The notes under the pieces: generated by a model
Told to the model about the DNA's origin: nothing
Databases searched by the model: none
The model's input: the letters and a program-made list of their open reading frames with translations, nothing else
Assembly (NCBI GenBank): GCA_002424815.1
Contig: DILB01000023.1
Coordinates: forward strand, 1-64,000
Length of the DNA: 64,000 nt
Reading direction: 5' to 3'
Source: Caryophanales bacterium UBA5603
GTDB taxonomy: Bacteria; Bacillota_I; Bacilli_A; Izemoplasmatales; Hujiaoplasmataceae
Position numbers and translations under genes: made by a program
Part shown: positions 9,236 through 17,138 of the stretch, piece after piece
Layout of the letters: every line of letters starts with the position of its first letter
Numbering within the stretch: the first letter of the stretch is position 1

Positions 9236-10717
9236 TTAAAATAAAGTAGCTACAACGGATACAATAATATCCATAATGAGATTTGGAAATAATCCTAAAA
9301 CAACAATCGCAACGCCAAGGGTTAAAATCGGAATGAGCATGATATTCGGGACTTTTTCGATATGTGGAATTTTTTGCATTTCTTTGTTATCTTTCAAAAA
9401 TGCAGATATGACGATTGGAAAATAATAAACGACATTTAATAGCCCGCTAAGGATAATAATGATTAAGAAGAAAATCAGATTAGCATCGATGACGGCGATG
9501 CCTAAATTAAATTTTGATATGAATCCACTTGTTAAAGGAATACCCACCATACCCAGTGCCCCGAAACTGAAAACAGTCATTGAAATCGGCATTTGATAGC
9601 CAATACCTTCAAAATCCTTGAGTTTTTGAACATGTTTATAATAAATTATGACGCCTACTGAAAGGAATAAAGCAGCTTTCATAATCCCGTGGGATATAAT
9701 ATGGAAAAATGCAGCTTGTAATCCCGCTTCAGTAAATAAACCAATGCCCAAGATAATATAGCCAATCTGGGCTACTGATGAATAACCGAGCATCCGTTTG
9801 ACGTCCTTTTGTGCAATGGCAAAAATAGAACCCATGATCATGCCAGCACTTCCTAAAATGAGCATAATCCATTTAATGTGCAATGCTTCAACTATTTCCA
9901 TACCAAATACCCTAAACAAAAGTTTAACGAGTACAAGAATATAGATTTTAACAACGATACCCGAAAGGATGGCACTTGAGGTGCTAGGTGCAGTTGCATG
10001 AGCATCGGGTAACCAAATATGGAAAGGAAAGATAGCAGCTTTAATACCAACACCGATTGTCATAAAACCAATAGCGATGATGATATTGGTTGAATAGAGT
10101 GGCCAGATAGATTGTAAAGAAGTAGCAACTCTTTCAAGATTTAAATGCCCAGTTATCATGTAAATTAAAGCAACACCTAATAAATACGACATTGATGCAA
10201 TTTCATTTAACATGACATATCGAAAGGCTGCTGTATAAGTCTCTTTTTTGCGTTTTATGGAGATAATCGCGCAAGAGGTAATTGATAGAATTTCAATGAA
10301 AACATAAGTGTTAAAAAGATCATTGCTATATAGAATTCCAAAGATTGAAAATAAAAGAATAAAGAGGAGAATATAATAACGACCAAACTCTTTATTTTCA
10401 ATACCTTCTGTTTTATCTTTCCAAGAATAAAGATAGATAACTAAAACCAATGCCGCCACAAACACGGTAAAGAAAGCGGAAAATGCATCAATCAAAAATT
10501 CTATTCCAATCAAATTTTCATGATTCCCAAAATGATAATAAAATTCGCCATATTCCAAAACATGAATGAGTAAAAAAACCGATGAGACTAAGACGGTTAA
10601 TAACACTAAAAAACAAAGTGTAAGTGATAACTGGAAAGGTCGCTTTTTGAAAAGCGGTATGATGAGGGCTGTACCTAAGAGTAACAGCAGATTAATAATC
10701 GGTAATTGTTCAATCAT
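9236..10717 (-). CDS. mrpD: Na+/H+ antiporter subunit D
   Basis: The product has about 493 residues and about 14 membrane helices of the NuoN/MrpD type. It carries DLFNTYVFIEILSITSCAII (conserved Glu in TM5), IGVGIKAAIFPFHIWLPDAHATAPS (conserved Lys, then the HxxLPDAHxxAPS stretch typical of Mrp/NuoL subunits) and MLGYSSVAQIGYI. A GTG 15 bases upstream would give a longer protein. I chose the ATG at 10717 because it fits the family N-terminus. The start overlaps the end of mrpC. It is one of the two ion-translocating subunits of the complex encoded here. Confidence 0.9.
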   Translation of the reverse strand: MIEQLPIINLLLLLGTALIIPLFKKRPFQLSLTLCFLVLLTVLVSSVFLLIHVLEYGEFYYHFGNHENLIGIEFLIDAFSAFFTVFVAALVLVIYLYSWKDKTEGIENKEFGRYYILLFILLFSIFGILYSNDLFNTYVFIEILSITSCAIISIKRKKETYTAAFRYVMLNEIASMSYLLGVALIYMITGHLNLERVATSLQSIWPLYSTNIIIAIGFMTIGVGIKAAIFPFHIWLPDAHATAPSTSSAILSGIVVKIYILVLVKLLFRVFGMEIVEALHIKWIMLILGSAGMIMGSIFAIAQKDVKRMLGYSSVAQIGYIILGIGLFTEAGLQAAFFHIISHGIMKAALFLSVGVIIYYKHVQKLKDFEGIGYQMPISMTVFSFGALGMVGIPLTSGFISKFNLGIAVIDANLIFFLIIIILSGLLNVVYYFPIVISAFLKDNKEMQKIPHIEKVPNIMLIPILTLGVAIVVLGLFPNLIMDIIVSVVATLF

Positions 10718-11093
10718 GATTATTTTGCTCACTGATCAATCTTGTCAATTCTTTTTGATCAATGGTTCCGTATGTTTCAAAAATGCGGATGACAAGACTT
10801 AGCGAATAAACGGTCATCGATACAACAACGACAATTCCTGTCAGGATTAAGACGGAAGGTAAAGGATTTATAAAAATAGCTCCGATATTATCTTCGGTCA
10901 TAATCGGTGGCTCCCCACCTGTGACATTGCCTATTGCCACAAAGAACAGAAAAACCCCTGTTCCCATAATGTTTAGTCCAATAATTCTTTTGATTAGATT
11001 ACTATGAGTGACAACAGTATGTAATCCAATCAAAAAGAGGGCAATTCCACCAAGATAATTAATATTTTCAAGAATTTTTTGGAGGATAATCAT
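10710..11093 (-). CDS. mrpC: Na+/H+ antiporter subunit C (NuoK-like)
   Basis: This is a 127-residue, three-helix NuoK/MrpC homologue. It shows GIALFLIGLHTVVTHSNLIKRIIGLNIMGTGVFL in the first two helices and DPLP-like INPLPSVLILTGIVV before the third; the conserved Glu of NuoK is not retained, as is common in MrpC. The ATG overlaps the mrpB stop by 4 bases, and its TGA stop overlaps the mrpD start, so the three genes are probably translationally coupled. Confidence 0.9.
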   Translation of the reverse strand: MIILQKILENINYLGGIALFLIGLHTVVTHSNLIKRIIGLNIMGTGVFLFFVAIGNVTGGEPPIMTEDNIGAIFINPLPSVLILTGIVVVVSMTVYSLSLVIRIFETYGTIDQKELTRLISEQNNHD

Positions 11094-11518
11094 CGTACTT
11101 CCTCCTCTACCAAAGTGTGGAATAGGGTAATCATGGTCGACGCAACTTTGATGCCGATTCCAATCATGATAATGGGTATCATTCCCGCACTCATCAAAGT
11201 TCCTGCGACGCCTGCAGGAAATCCAGCTTCTATGTTTGTCAGAAAACTCCCCGCTAAGACCAGCCCAACAATCCCGACAAGTACATAAATGATAATCCCT
11301 GCGCTTCCCGATATTTCTGCGACTCGTTCCGAAAATTTTACTTTAGCTTTTTTGACACCAAATACCAAAGTAAATAAAATCAAACTTGTTCCAATCAATG
11401 CGCCACCGGAAAAACCACCTCCAGGAGAGAGATGACCGTGAAGAATAATGAAAACACCATAGACTTGAATGAAAGGAACAATAATTCTAGTAATCGATTT
11501 TAAAATTGTATCATTCAT
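11090..11518 (-). CDS. mrpB: Na+/H+ antiporter subunit B
   Basis: This 142-residue membrane protein carries the MnhB domain mark HGHLSPGGGFSGGALIG near residue 28. The frame is open for 36 codons further upstream. The ATG at 11518 is preferred because GAGGAGG lies 9 bases before it and the protein then starts like other MrpB proteins (MNDTILKSITR). Its start overlaps the end of the MbhE-like gene by 8 bases, in line with the very tight packing of the operon. Confidence 0.9.
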   Translation of the reverse strand: MNDTILKSITRIIVPFIQVYGVFIILHGHLSPGGGFSGGALIGTSLILFTLVFGVKKAKVKFSERVAEISGSAGIIIYVLVGIVGLVLAGSFLTNIEAGFPAGVAGTLMSAGMIPIIMIGIGIKVASTMITLFHTLVEEEVR

Positions 11519-11816
11519 GTTTTTGTGCCTCCTCTTCATTTTTTTTACTCGGTATACGTAATACAGATGATACAGCGACGATCGCTGCAAATAAAACGAT
11601 GGTTTCCCCCAAAGTATCAAAACCACGATAATCTGTGATAACCGCAGTCACGATATTGATTGCCCCAGTTTCATTAACACCGTTTTCAAGGTAATAATGG
11701 ATGGTTTCGTTATAAGAAGGTGCATCGAGCGTCGGTGAAGTCGGCATATCAAAAATTCCGATTGACAGGATCAGAAACAAAGCAATGAATAAAATCCAAA
11801 TGATGATTTTCTTCAT
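11511..11816 (-). CDS. MrpA C-terminal/MbhE-like small subunit
   Basis: The 101-residue protein has two membrane helices with an extracytoplasmic loop. The sequence DYRGFDTLGETIVLFAA is the mark of the MbhE/MrpB-N domain found at the C-terminus of MrpA in Bacillus. Here it is a stand-alone gene, as in the Mrp-like module of archaeal membrane-bound hydrogenases. It overlaps the preceding gene by 4 bases. Confidence 0.85.
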   Translation of the reverse strand: MKKIIIWILFIALFLILSIGIFDMPTSPTLDAPSYNETIHYYLENGVNETGAINIVTAVITDYRGFDTLGETIVLFAAIVAVSSVLRIPSKKNEEEAQKHE

Positions 11817-12052
11817 TTTTCAAAACGCTCCGTTTTACTAATCACTGCAAAAAATAATATAGAAGTGACACCAGCTCCGATGGCCGCTTCTGTCAAAGCA
11901 ACATCGGGTGATTTCAATAAAAGCCATACAACCGACATAAATAGCGAGTAAGCAGAAAAAATGATGATGGCGCTCACAAGGTCCTTCGTTCGCTCCACGG
12001 CTATGGCACAAATAACAAGAATAATAATTAGAATAGCGTTAATAATGTCCAT
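11813..12052 (-). CDS. DUF4040/MbhD-like subunit (MrpA C-terminal equivalent)
   Basis: This protein of about 79 residues has three membrane segments. DLVSAIIIFSAYSLFMSVVW and SPDVALTEAAIGAG match the MbhD/DUF4040 domain, which in Bacillus MrpA is fused behind the antiporter helices. The ATG at 12052, with GGGAGGG upstream, is chosen over the longer frame that starts at 12115 inside mrpG. Conserved Asp and Glu in the SPDVALTEAA stretch are thought to belong to the sodium path of the complex. Confidence 0.87.
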   Translation of the reverse strand: MDIINAILIIILVICAIAVERTKDLVSAIIIFSAYSLFMSVVWLLLKSPDVALTEAAIGAGVTSILFFAVISKTERFEK

Positions 12053-12062
12053 ACAACCCTCC

Positions 12063-12371
12063 CTATTCTTTCTTCTCAGTATTCTTAAATAGCATTTGAT
12101 AGGCGCTTTTAGCAATATAATGCGCAGCTGTCGGATTCGTCAGCCAAATAAATATCAAGATGATAAAAATGGTAAGGGAAGTAAAGGTGAACCCTTTCCA
12201 AATCATCAAAGCCATAAATATCAATCCTGCGCCCATCGTATCACATTTTGTTGTGGCGTGCATCCGACAGAAAACATCGGGCATACGAATCAGTCCGATG
12301 GCACCGACAAAAAAGAAAAACAATCCCAAGATGAGTAAGATAATAATCATAATATTTAAAAAGATTTGCAT
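12063..12371 (-). CDS. mrpG: Na+/H+ antiporter subunit G
   Basis: The product has 102 residues and three helices. FVGAIGLIRMPDVFCRMHATTKCDTMGAGLI is the classic MnhG/PhaG signature. The start at 12371 has AGGAGGG 6 bases upstream; the longer frame to 12389 lacks a ribosome site. It lies 10 bases after mrpF and 10 before the DUF4040 gene. MrpG is a small structural subunit of the hetero-oligomeric antiporter. Confidence 0.92.
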   Translation of the reverse strand: MQIFLNIMIIILLILGLFFFFVGAIGLIRMPDVFCRMHATTKCDTMGAGLIFMALMIWKGFTFTSLTIFIILIFIWLTNPTAAHYIAKSAYQMLFKNTEKKE

Positions 12372-12381
12372 GTTGTCCCTC

Positions 12382-12648
12382 CTACTCAAGCTTCTTATTG
12401 ACTAAATATTTAGCAAGTCCAATGGTAGCGACAAAACCGATTAATGCATAAACCAAAGCAACCGAAACATAGGAGTCTTGAGCTGTCACTAAAGCAATCA
12501 TGACAATCATCGTTGCAACTTTGGTACTGATCATGTTAATTGCAACAATGCGATCAGCGGCAGTTGGGCCAACATAAGCTCGGTATAATCCAATAAAAGT
12601 CATCAAAAGCAATACAATCGTACATACTGTCACAATAGTCACAATCAT
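12382..12648 (-). CDS. mrpF: Na+/H+ antiporter subunit F
   Basis: This 88-residue, three-helix protein carries the MrpF marks YRAYVGPTAADRIVAINMIS and an acidic turn near the middle. Its ATG overlaps the mrpE stop by 4 bases. The length matches Bacillus MrpF (about 94 residues). Confidence 0.92.
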   Translation of the reverse strand: MIVTIVTVCTIVLLLMTFIGLYRAYVGPTAADRIVAINMISTKVATMIVMIALVTAQDSYVSVALVYALIGFVATIGLAKYLVNKKLE

Positions 12649-13139
12649 TTTATAACCTCCTCAAAAGCAATAACAGCTTTTTCAAGGGCGGACCCTTCTA
12701 GTTCTTTGACAGTATCAACAATCAATCCATGGACAAGGATATGTTCATCATCCATATCAATACTCAAGGTCCCAGGTGTCAAGGTAATTGCGTTGCCATA
12801 CATCGCTTGATTCATTGCTTTTTTAAGGGGTTGGCGAATCGTTTGAAAACCGGGATTAATCGGCATTTTTTTACTTAAGACAATGATAGCGACTTGGACA
12901 TTGGATTTGATAATACTAAAAAGCAGTACAAAAACAAAAATCACCAAGGCTTTCAAGTACCGTAGTGTTATCACGGTGGCTTCCTGATGATTAAAGATTA
13001 AATCATAATTATAAAAAACAATCATTGCCGAAACAATGAACCCAGCGATTATCGTGGTTAAATCCCAACGCGTCGCTAAAACAATCCAAAAACCTAATAA
13101 TAATACAAACAAAAGGATGGCTCCGCTTTTCTTAGTCAT
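12645..13139 (-). CDS. mrpE: Na+/H+ antiporter subunit E (first gene of the Mrp operon)
   Basis: The 164-residue protein has two or three N-terminal helices and a cytoplasmic C-terminal domain. NPGFQTIRQPLKK followed by NAITLTPGTLSIDM is the MnhE signature. AAAGGAGA sits about 9 bases before the ATG. It heads a nine-gene run read as mrpE-F-G-DUF4040-mbhE-B-C-D-antiporter. The order resembles the Mrp module of archaeal Mbh complexes more than the mrpABCDEFG order of Bacillus. The operon promoter should lie in 13140-13330. Confidence 0.92.
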   Translation of the reverse strand: MTKKSGAILLFVLLLGFWIVLATRWDLTTIIAGFIVSAMIVFYNYDLIFNHQEATVITLRYLKALVIFVFVLLFSIIKSNVQVAIIVLSKKMPINPGFQTIRQPLKKAMNQAMYGNAITLTPGTLSIDMDDEHILVHGLIVDTVKELEGSALEKAVIAFEEVIK

Positions 13140-13183
13140 CGTAAAATATCTCCTTTCACTATGTGAAACGACTATGTATATGC

Positions 13184-13203
13184 TTACAATATGATTATTG
13201 TAA
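13184..13203. promoter_or_regulatory. Inverted repeat upstream of the Mrp operon
   Basis: Perfect 8-bp arms TTACAATA and TATTGTAA are separated by 4 bases, 45 bases upstream of mrpE. It could be an operator for a dimeric regulator or part of the leader transcript. No strong -35/-10 pair was identified nearby, so the role is inference. Confidence 0.4.
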
Positions 13204-13336
13204 CATGTAACCTAGATGACATAAAGCCTAAGTTTAATTAAATTAGTTAAAATGTGAATATTTAATGCTTTTATATTCAAAATATGTATTTTTGCTGATT
13301 TTAATAACGAAATAATCATTCTTTTATTATTTATCT

Positions 13337-13370
13337 AAAAAAAATAATGTGACATTTCAAATGTCACATT
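13337..13370 (-). terminator. Intrinsic terminator after the MEMO-AMMECR1 gene
   Basis: Read on the minus strand, an 11-bp stem (AATGTGACATT and its complement) is followed by TTATTTTTTTT. It ends the AmmeMemoRadiSam transcript and separates it from the Mrp operon. Confidence 0.8.
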
Positions 13371-13389
13371 TTATGTAAAAATCATCTCA

Positions 13390-14775
13390 TTAATGATGTC
13401 TGATAACTTCAAATCTTTCAATGGAATAAGGAAGGGATGGATCAATTCCGGCCTTTTGTAATGCAATTTCAAGCTGTTCTTGCGGAGTATCAACCCCTTC
13501 TAAATTTGGGAGTAAAAGACCGCTCTTTCCACGATATCGAACGATTACTCCATAGCGTTTGGCGTCGAGTTCATCAATGGTTGAGACCGTTTCAGATTTT
13601 TTAAGAACATCCACGCTGTAAACTATTTGATCTAATTCGATTTCACTCACAGGACTGAATCGAGGATCTGCCGTTCCTGAACTAACAGCATTTTGAATAA
13701 TCTCATCAGCGATACATGCGCTCGTCGGTTCAATCGTTCCAATACAACCTCTTAACCGACCTTCAATTTTTAATGATACAAAGACGCCGGCTTTTTGATT
13801 GATTAGTTCATCTTGTAATCCATCGGGTCGTTTTAAGTGCTTTTTACTTCGAATAAAAAACTCGAGTGATTGTCTAGCTAAGCGAACATAAGAATCTTCT
13901 TCTGCCTTAATTTTTGAAAGTAACTCAGTTTGATTCATTCGATAAATTTGATCAAATCGCCTTAACTCATCGGGTTTAGTCGGTTTAAAAGTAGCTGTTG
14001 CATATCCAACACCAAAAGGACCTTCATAAGAGTGTAGTTCAGATTCTACTGCCATTCCATGGAGTGCTCCTGCCATGATGATAAAAGAATTTAGCCCGCA
14101 TTCAGCTGCAGCATCACAAAAATCAGAACTAAAATTCATCATCGCAAGAAAATCAATATTGATGATGGCCAAAACGAGTTGTTGGTCAAACAACGGACCT
14201 TCATGAGAAAAACCATAAGGACCTTCTTTCGTCAACTTATGCGACAAATCTCCACTCGATACGATGACAACTTTTCTATTAACTTCATCAATGGCTTCTT
14301 TGATAGACATGCCTAATTCATAATGATGTAGGGGAGACATCCCTGATAACCCAATTCTAATAATTTGATAATTATTATAAAATTGGTTGATAAAAACTAA
14401 AGGAACCATCGTCCCATGGTCAAGAGTTTTATTTTTTTCACCCATGACACCGACTGGCAATTCATGATCTCTCGCTTTTGAAATGATTTTTTCTCTTAAT
14501 TCAGAATCATAATCTACTGTGATTTTGATACTTGAAGCCCCAAATTGACTCAAAGAGCCTTGTGCAGTAGGTCCAGGAGAAATATGAAAATAATTCGAAT
14601 ACATCGTTGAATGTGGGGTCGTTATGATAATTGTATCGGGTTTCAGTTCAGCGATTTTATGAGCAATGATTTGATAACCTTGAATCGTTTTTTGAATTTT
14701 TTGTTGCTCACCACGACCGATTTCAGGAAGGATAATCGGGGGATGTGGAACAATAAATGTCGCTAATAAAGGCAT
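13390..14775 (-). CDS. AmmeMemoRadiSam protein: MEMO (B) and AMMECR1 (A) domains fused
   Basis: The 461-residue cytoplasmic protein has two domains. Residues 1 to about 265 form a MEMO1/extradiol-dioxygenase-like domain, with ATFIVPHPPIILPEIG at the start, ITTPHST near 52 and SSGDLSHKL near 172. Residues from about 280 to the end form an AMMECR1 domain with GVFVSLKIEGRLRGCIGTIEP near 335 and DPRFSPV. In many genomes these are separate genes beside the radical SAM protein; here they are one polypeptide. It lies directly after amrS with an 18-base gap, so the two are co-transcribed. The biochemical role of the system is not established; the conserved Cys in RGCIG and the co-occurring radical SAM enzyme suggest a modification reaction. 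Confidence 0.9.
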   Translation of the reverse strand: MPLLATFIVPHPPIILPEIGRGEQQKIQKTIQGYQIIAHKIAELKPDTIIITTPHSTMYSNYFHISPGPTAQGSLSQFGASSIKITVDYDSELREKIISKARDHELPVGVMGEKNKTLDHGTMVPLVFINQFYNNYQIIRIGLSGMSPLHHYELGMSIKEAIDEVNRKVVIVSSGDLSHKLTKEGPYGFSHEGPLFDQQLVLAIINIDFLAMMNFSSDFCDAAAECGLNSFIIMAGALHGMAVESELHSYEGPFGVGYATATFKPTKPDELRRFDQIYRMNQTELLSKIKAEEDSYVRLARQSLEFFIRSKKHLKRPDGLQDELINQKAGVFVSLKIEGRLRGCIGTIEPTSACIADEIIQNAVSSGTADPRFSPVSEIELDQIVYSVDVLKKSETVSTIDELDAKRYGVIVRYRGKSGLLLPNLEGVDTPQEQLEIALQKAGIDPSLPYSIERFEVIRHH

Positions 14776-14793
14776 ATTTTCACTTCCTTTTTC

Positions 14794-15669
14794 TTAAAAG
14801 ACATTACCCATATGAATGTATCTAATGCCTGCTTTTTCACCGATAATTTTCGCTGTTTCTAAAGTTCTAAGTGGCGTGATGGGTATCTTATTTAGTTTCC
14901 AAGCTGGAAAAAAGCGACTGATGTGCCAAGGTACATTTTTACCTAAGTGATGAACAATTGACTCCGCAATTTTTTCTAATTGAACATAGGAATCATTGAT
15001 GGAAGGGATGACTAAAGTCGTGATTTCAATATGAATATTCGCTCGTTGAAGTAAGACTAAATTATTTAAAATTGGATCTGCATGTCCCCCACAATATTGT
15101 TCATATACCCCGTCATTCGGTCCTTTATAATCGACGTTAACAGCATCTAAGTAGGGTATAATAACATCGAGCGTTTCTTTGGTCATATAACCGTTTGTTA
15201 CCCAAACATTCTTGATCCCTTTCGCATGCGCTAATTTCATTGTATCAAGCGCGTATTCTAAAAAAATCGTTGGTTCTGAATAAGTATATGCAATGGAAGG
15301 ACAACGATTTGCGATAGCGATATCGACATGTTCTTCGGGGGTGATGAAACGTCCTTCGATGGTTTGATTGTTTTTTGTGTTCTGAGAAATATCCCAGTTT
15401 TGGCACCAAGAACAGCGTAGATTACACCCTGAAGTTGCGAATGAATATATTCTAGTCCCTGGTAAAAAATGATAGAGTGGTTTTTTTTCAATAGGATCGA
15501 TGGCAGCCGAAATCGTCAAACCGTAATTCAATGCATACAGCGTTCCTTGGCGATTTTCACGCACTCCACAAATACCTCGATGGTTGGAATTTATCTGGCA
15601 AAAATGATGACATACGAGACATTTTACCGCTAGATTATCAAGTTTTTCATAAAGGATGGCTTCATGCAT
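14794..15669 (-). CDS. amrS: AmmeMemoRadiSam system radical SAM enzyme
   Basis: The 291-residue protein has an N-terminal CLVCHHFCQINSNHRGICGVRENR cysteine region and the radical SAM cluster CNLRCSWCQN (about residues 85-94), where CxxxCxxC binds the 4Fe-4S. The usual glycine-rich SAM patch and VTNGYMT follow. It is homologous to pyruvate-formate-lyase-activating-enzyme-like proteins of the AmmeMemoRadiSam type. The start at 15669 has GGGAGA 5 bases upstream; the frame extends 15 codons further but without a ribosome site. It heads a two-gene unit with the MEMO-AMMECR1 fusion. Confidence 0.92.
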   Translation of the reverse strand: MHEAILYEKLDNLAVKCLVCHHFCQINSNHRGICGVRENRQGTLYALNYGLTISAAIDPIEKKPLYHFLPGTRIYSFATSGCNLRCSWCQNWDISQNTKNNQTIEGRFITPEEHVDIAIANRCPSIAYTYSEPTIFLEYALDTMKLAHAKGIKNVWVTNGYMTKETLDVIIPYLDAVNVDYKGPNDGVYEQYCGGHADPILNNLVLLQRANIHIEITTLVIPSINDSYVQLEKIAESIVHHLGKNVPWHISRFFPAWKLNKIPITPLRTLETAKIIGEKAGIRYIHMGNVF

Positions 15670-15772
15670 GATTATCTCCCTTTCCGTATATAAATCATCT
15701 TTGAATATCTTCATTGTACCATCATTAATTCAATCTTTCTATAACTCAATAAAATGATTCAAAAAAAACCAT

Positions 15773-15805
15773 GAAAAAAGGCTTGCATCACTAATGATAC
15801 AAGCC
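15773..15805 (-). terminator. Intrinsic terminator of the sugar operon
   Basis: On the minus strand GGCTTG-TATCA pairs with TGATG-CAAGCC (one mismatch) and is followed by TTTTTT. It lies about 70 bases after the binding-protein gene. Confidence 0.85.
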
Positions 15806-15876
15806 AATATTCATGACGATACACAGAATCTTATAAGACAATTGATGAATATATCAGCTGTCTAAATCAGCGTATA

Positions 15877-17115
15877 TTATCCTAAATCTTGGATTTCGGT
15901 TGTTACACGTGCAATAAATTCTGTTTTTGTAATGGTCTTTCTTGCATAAAGTGTGTAGATTGGTCCAAGTGTTTGCATACCAAATCCACTTGGCATATCA
16001 TTTTGCCACCAAGAATAAATTTTACCTTCATTCATCCATTCAACCATTGCGCGGGACAATTTTCCATCAGGAAGCAATGTGACAGATTTGAATGCGGCAA
16101 CCATTCCGGCTTTGGTAACCATGTAATCATGGCCTTCAGGCGTAGAAGCAAGGTCTTGCAAGAATTTTTTCGCTTCTTCAATGTTGTCAGAATTTTTATT
16201 AATGACGTAATAGGAAGGTGCACTAATAAAAATGGCATCATTCGTTCCGGCAGCTGCAGCATGAGGTGCATAACCGATTTCAAAAGTTGCTTCATCTAAG
16301 TTTGGATCAATCCAGTTACCTTGATGGATAAAAGCTGCTTTTCCAGAATCGAAGGCTTGAACTTGAATATCATAAGTTCCATCGATAAGAATGCTGTTTG
16401 GTGAGTACTGGAACAGTAATTCAACCCAATCAGCATAAGCTTGGAGTCTAGCAGTGTTGACAACACCATCATTAAGGTTATCAATAACGGATGAATCTCC
16501 AGGTGTTAATCCAGAAGAGAGATAACCGTTGAAATTATGAAGACCGGTAACCCATTCCATTCCAGATCCTGCTGCCATTGATACGACGACATAATCCGTC
16601 ATATTATTCGCAGTGTAGTACGCTTGGATGGCTGCAAAAGCAGTCGTGTATGCAGCTAAAGATGTCAAAGTATCTGGGTCGACGCCAGCGGCAGTCAAAA
16701 TAGCCTTATTATAGCCCATGCCCCATCCTTCAACTGCTACAGGGAATCCATAAGCAACACCATTGACTTTGAATTCCAAGTCAGTATCAGTTAGCCATGC
16801 TTCTCCATCGAGAGAAAGGATGTAGTCTTTGTAGTCATTATAACCACCCATTCCTTCGATAACGAAAATGTCAGGTTGTTCAGCTTTTTGGAATTCAGCT
16901 AAGATTTGAGTTCCATAGGCGCAAGAGTCGCCGCCACAGGTTACAACTTCAACGTTGACATCGTTTTTAGCGGCCCATGCATTTGCGTAAGTTGTTAAAG
17001 CGGTTCCAATTTCGACTTTGTTTTGAAAAATGACGAGTTTGGACCCATCTCCGCCACAAGCTGCTAATGTAAAAACAGTCAGTAAAGCAAGTAGTGATAA
17101 TAAAATTTTCTTCAT
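15877..17115 (-). CDS. ABC transporter sugar-binding lipoprotein
   Basis: The product has 412 residues. It starts with a lipoprotein signal (Lys-Lys, hydrophobic core, then LAACGG with Cys at residue 20) and continues as a family-1 solute-binding protein. The fold is suggested by GGDSCAYGTQILAEFQKAEQPDIFVIEG and the late NSDNIEEAKKFLQ region. Lipid-anchored outside the cell, it would deliver sugar to the permeases encoded three genes upstream. AGGAGG precedes the ATG. It is the last gene of the operon, after the GH65 phosphorylase and before a strong terminator. No ATPase gene is present, so the importer probably uses a shared MsmX/MalK-like ATPase encoded elsewhere. Confidence 0.9.
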   Translation of the reverse strand: MKKILLSLLALLTVFTLAACGGDGSKLVIFQNKVEIGTALTTYANAWAAKNDVNVEVVTCGGDSCAYGTQILAEFQKAEQPDIFVIEGMGGYNDYKDYILSLDGEAWLTDTDLEFKVNGVAYGFPVAVEGWGMGYNKAILTAAGVDPDTLTSLAAYTTAFAAIQAYYTANNMTDYVVVSMAAGSGMEWVTGLHNFNGYLSSGLTPGDSSVIDNLNDGVVNTARLQAYADWVELLFQYSPNSILIDGTYDIQVQAFDSGKAAFIHQGNWIDPNLDEATFEIGYAPHAAAAGTNDAIFISAPSYYVINKNSDNIEEAKKFLQDLASTPEGHDYMVTKAGMVAAFKSVTLLPDGKLSRAMVEWMNEGKIYSWWQNDMPSGFGMQTLGPIYTLYARKTITKTEFIARVTTEIQDLG

Positions 17116-17138
17116 TTGTTTCCTCCTATAAAAAATTT

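Noticed and set aside
13346..13370. Stem-loop near 13350 as an operator for the Mrp operon
   Set aside because: On the minus strand it is followed by a T-run right upstream direction-wise of nothing but the gap, and it lies after the Mrp promoter region, so it is the terminator of the MEMO-AMMECR1 gene's upstream-facing unit and not an operator site.
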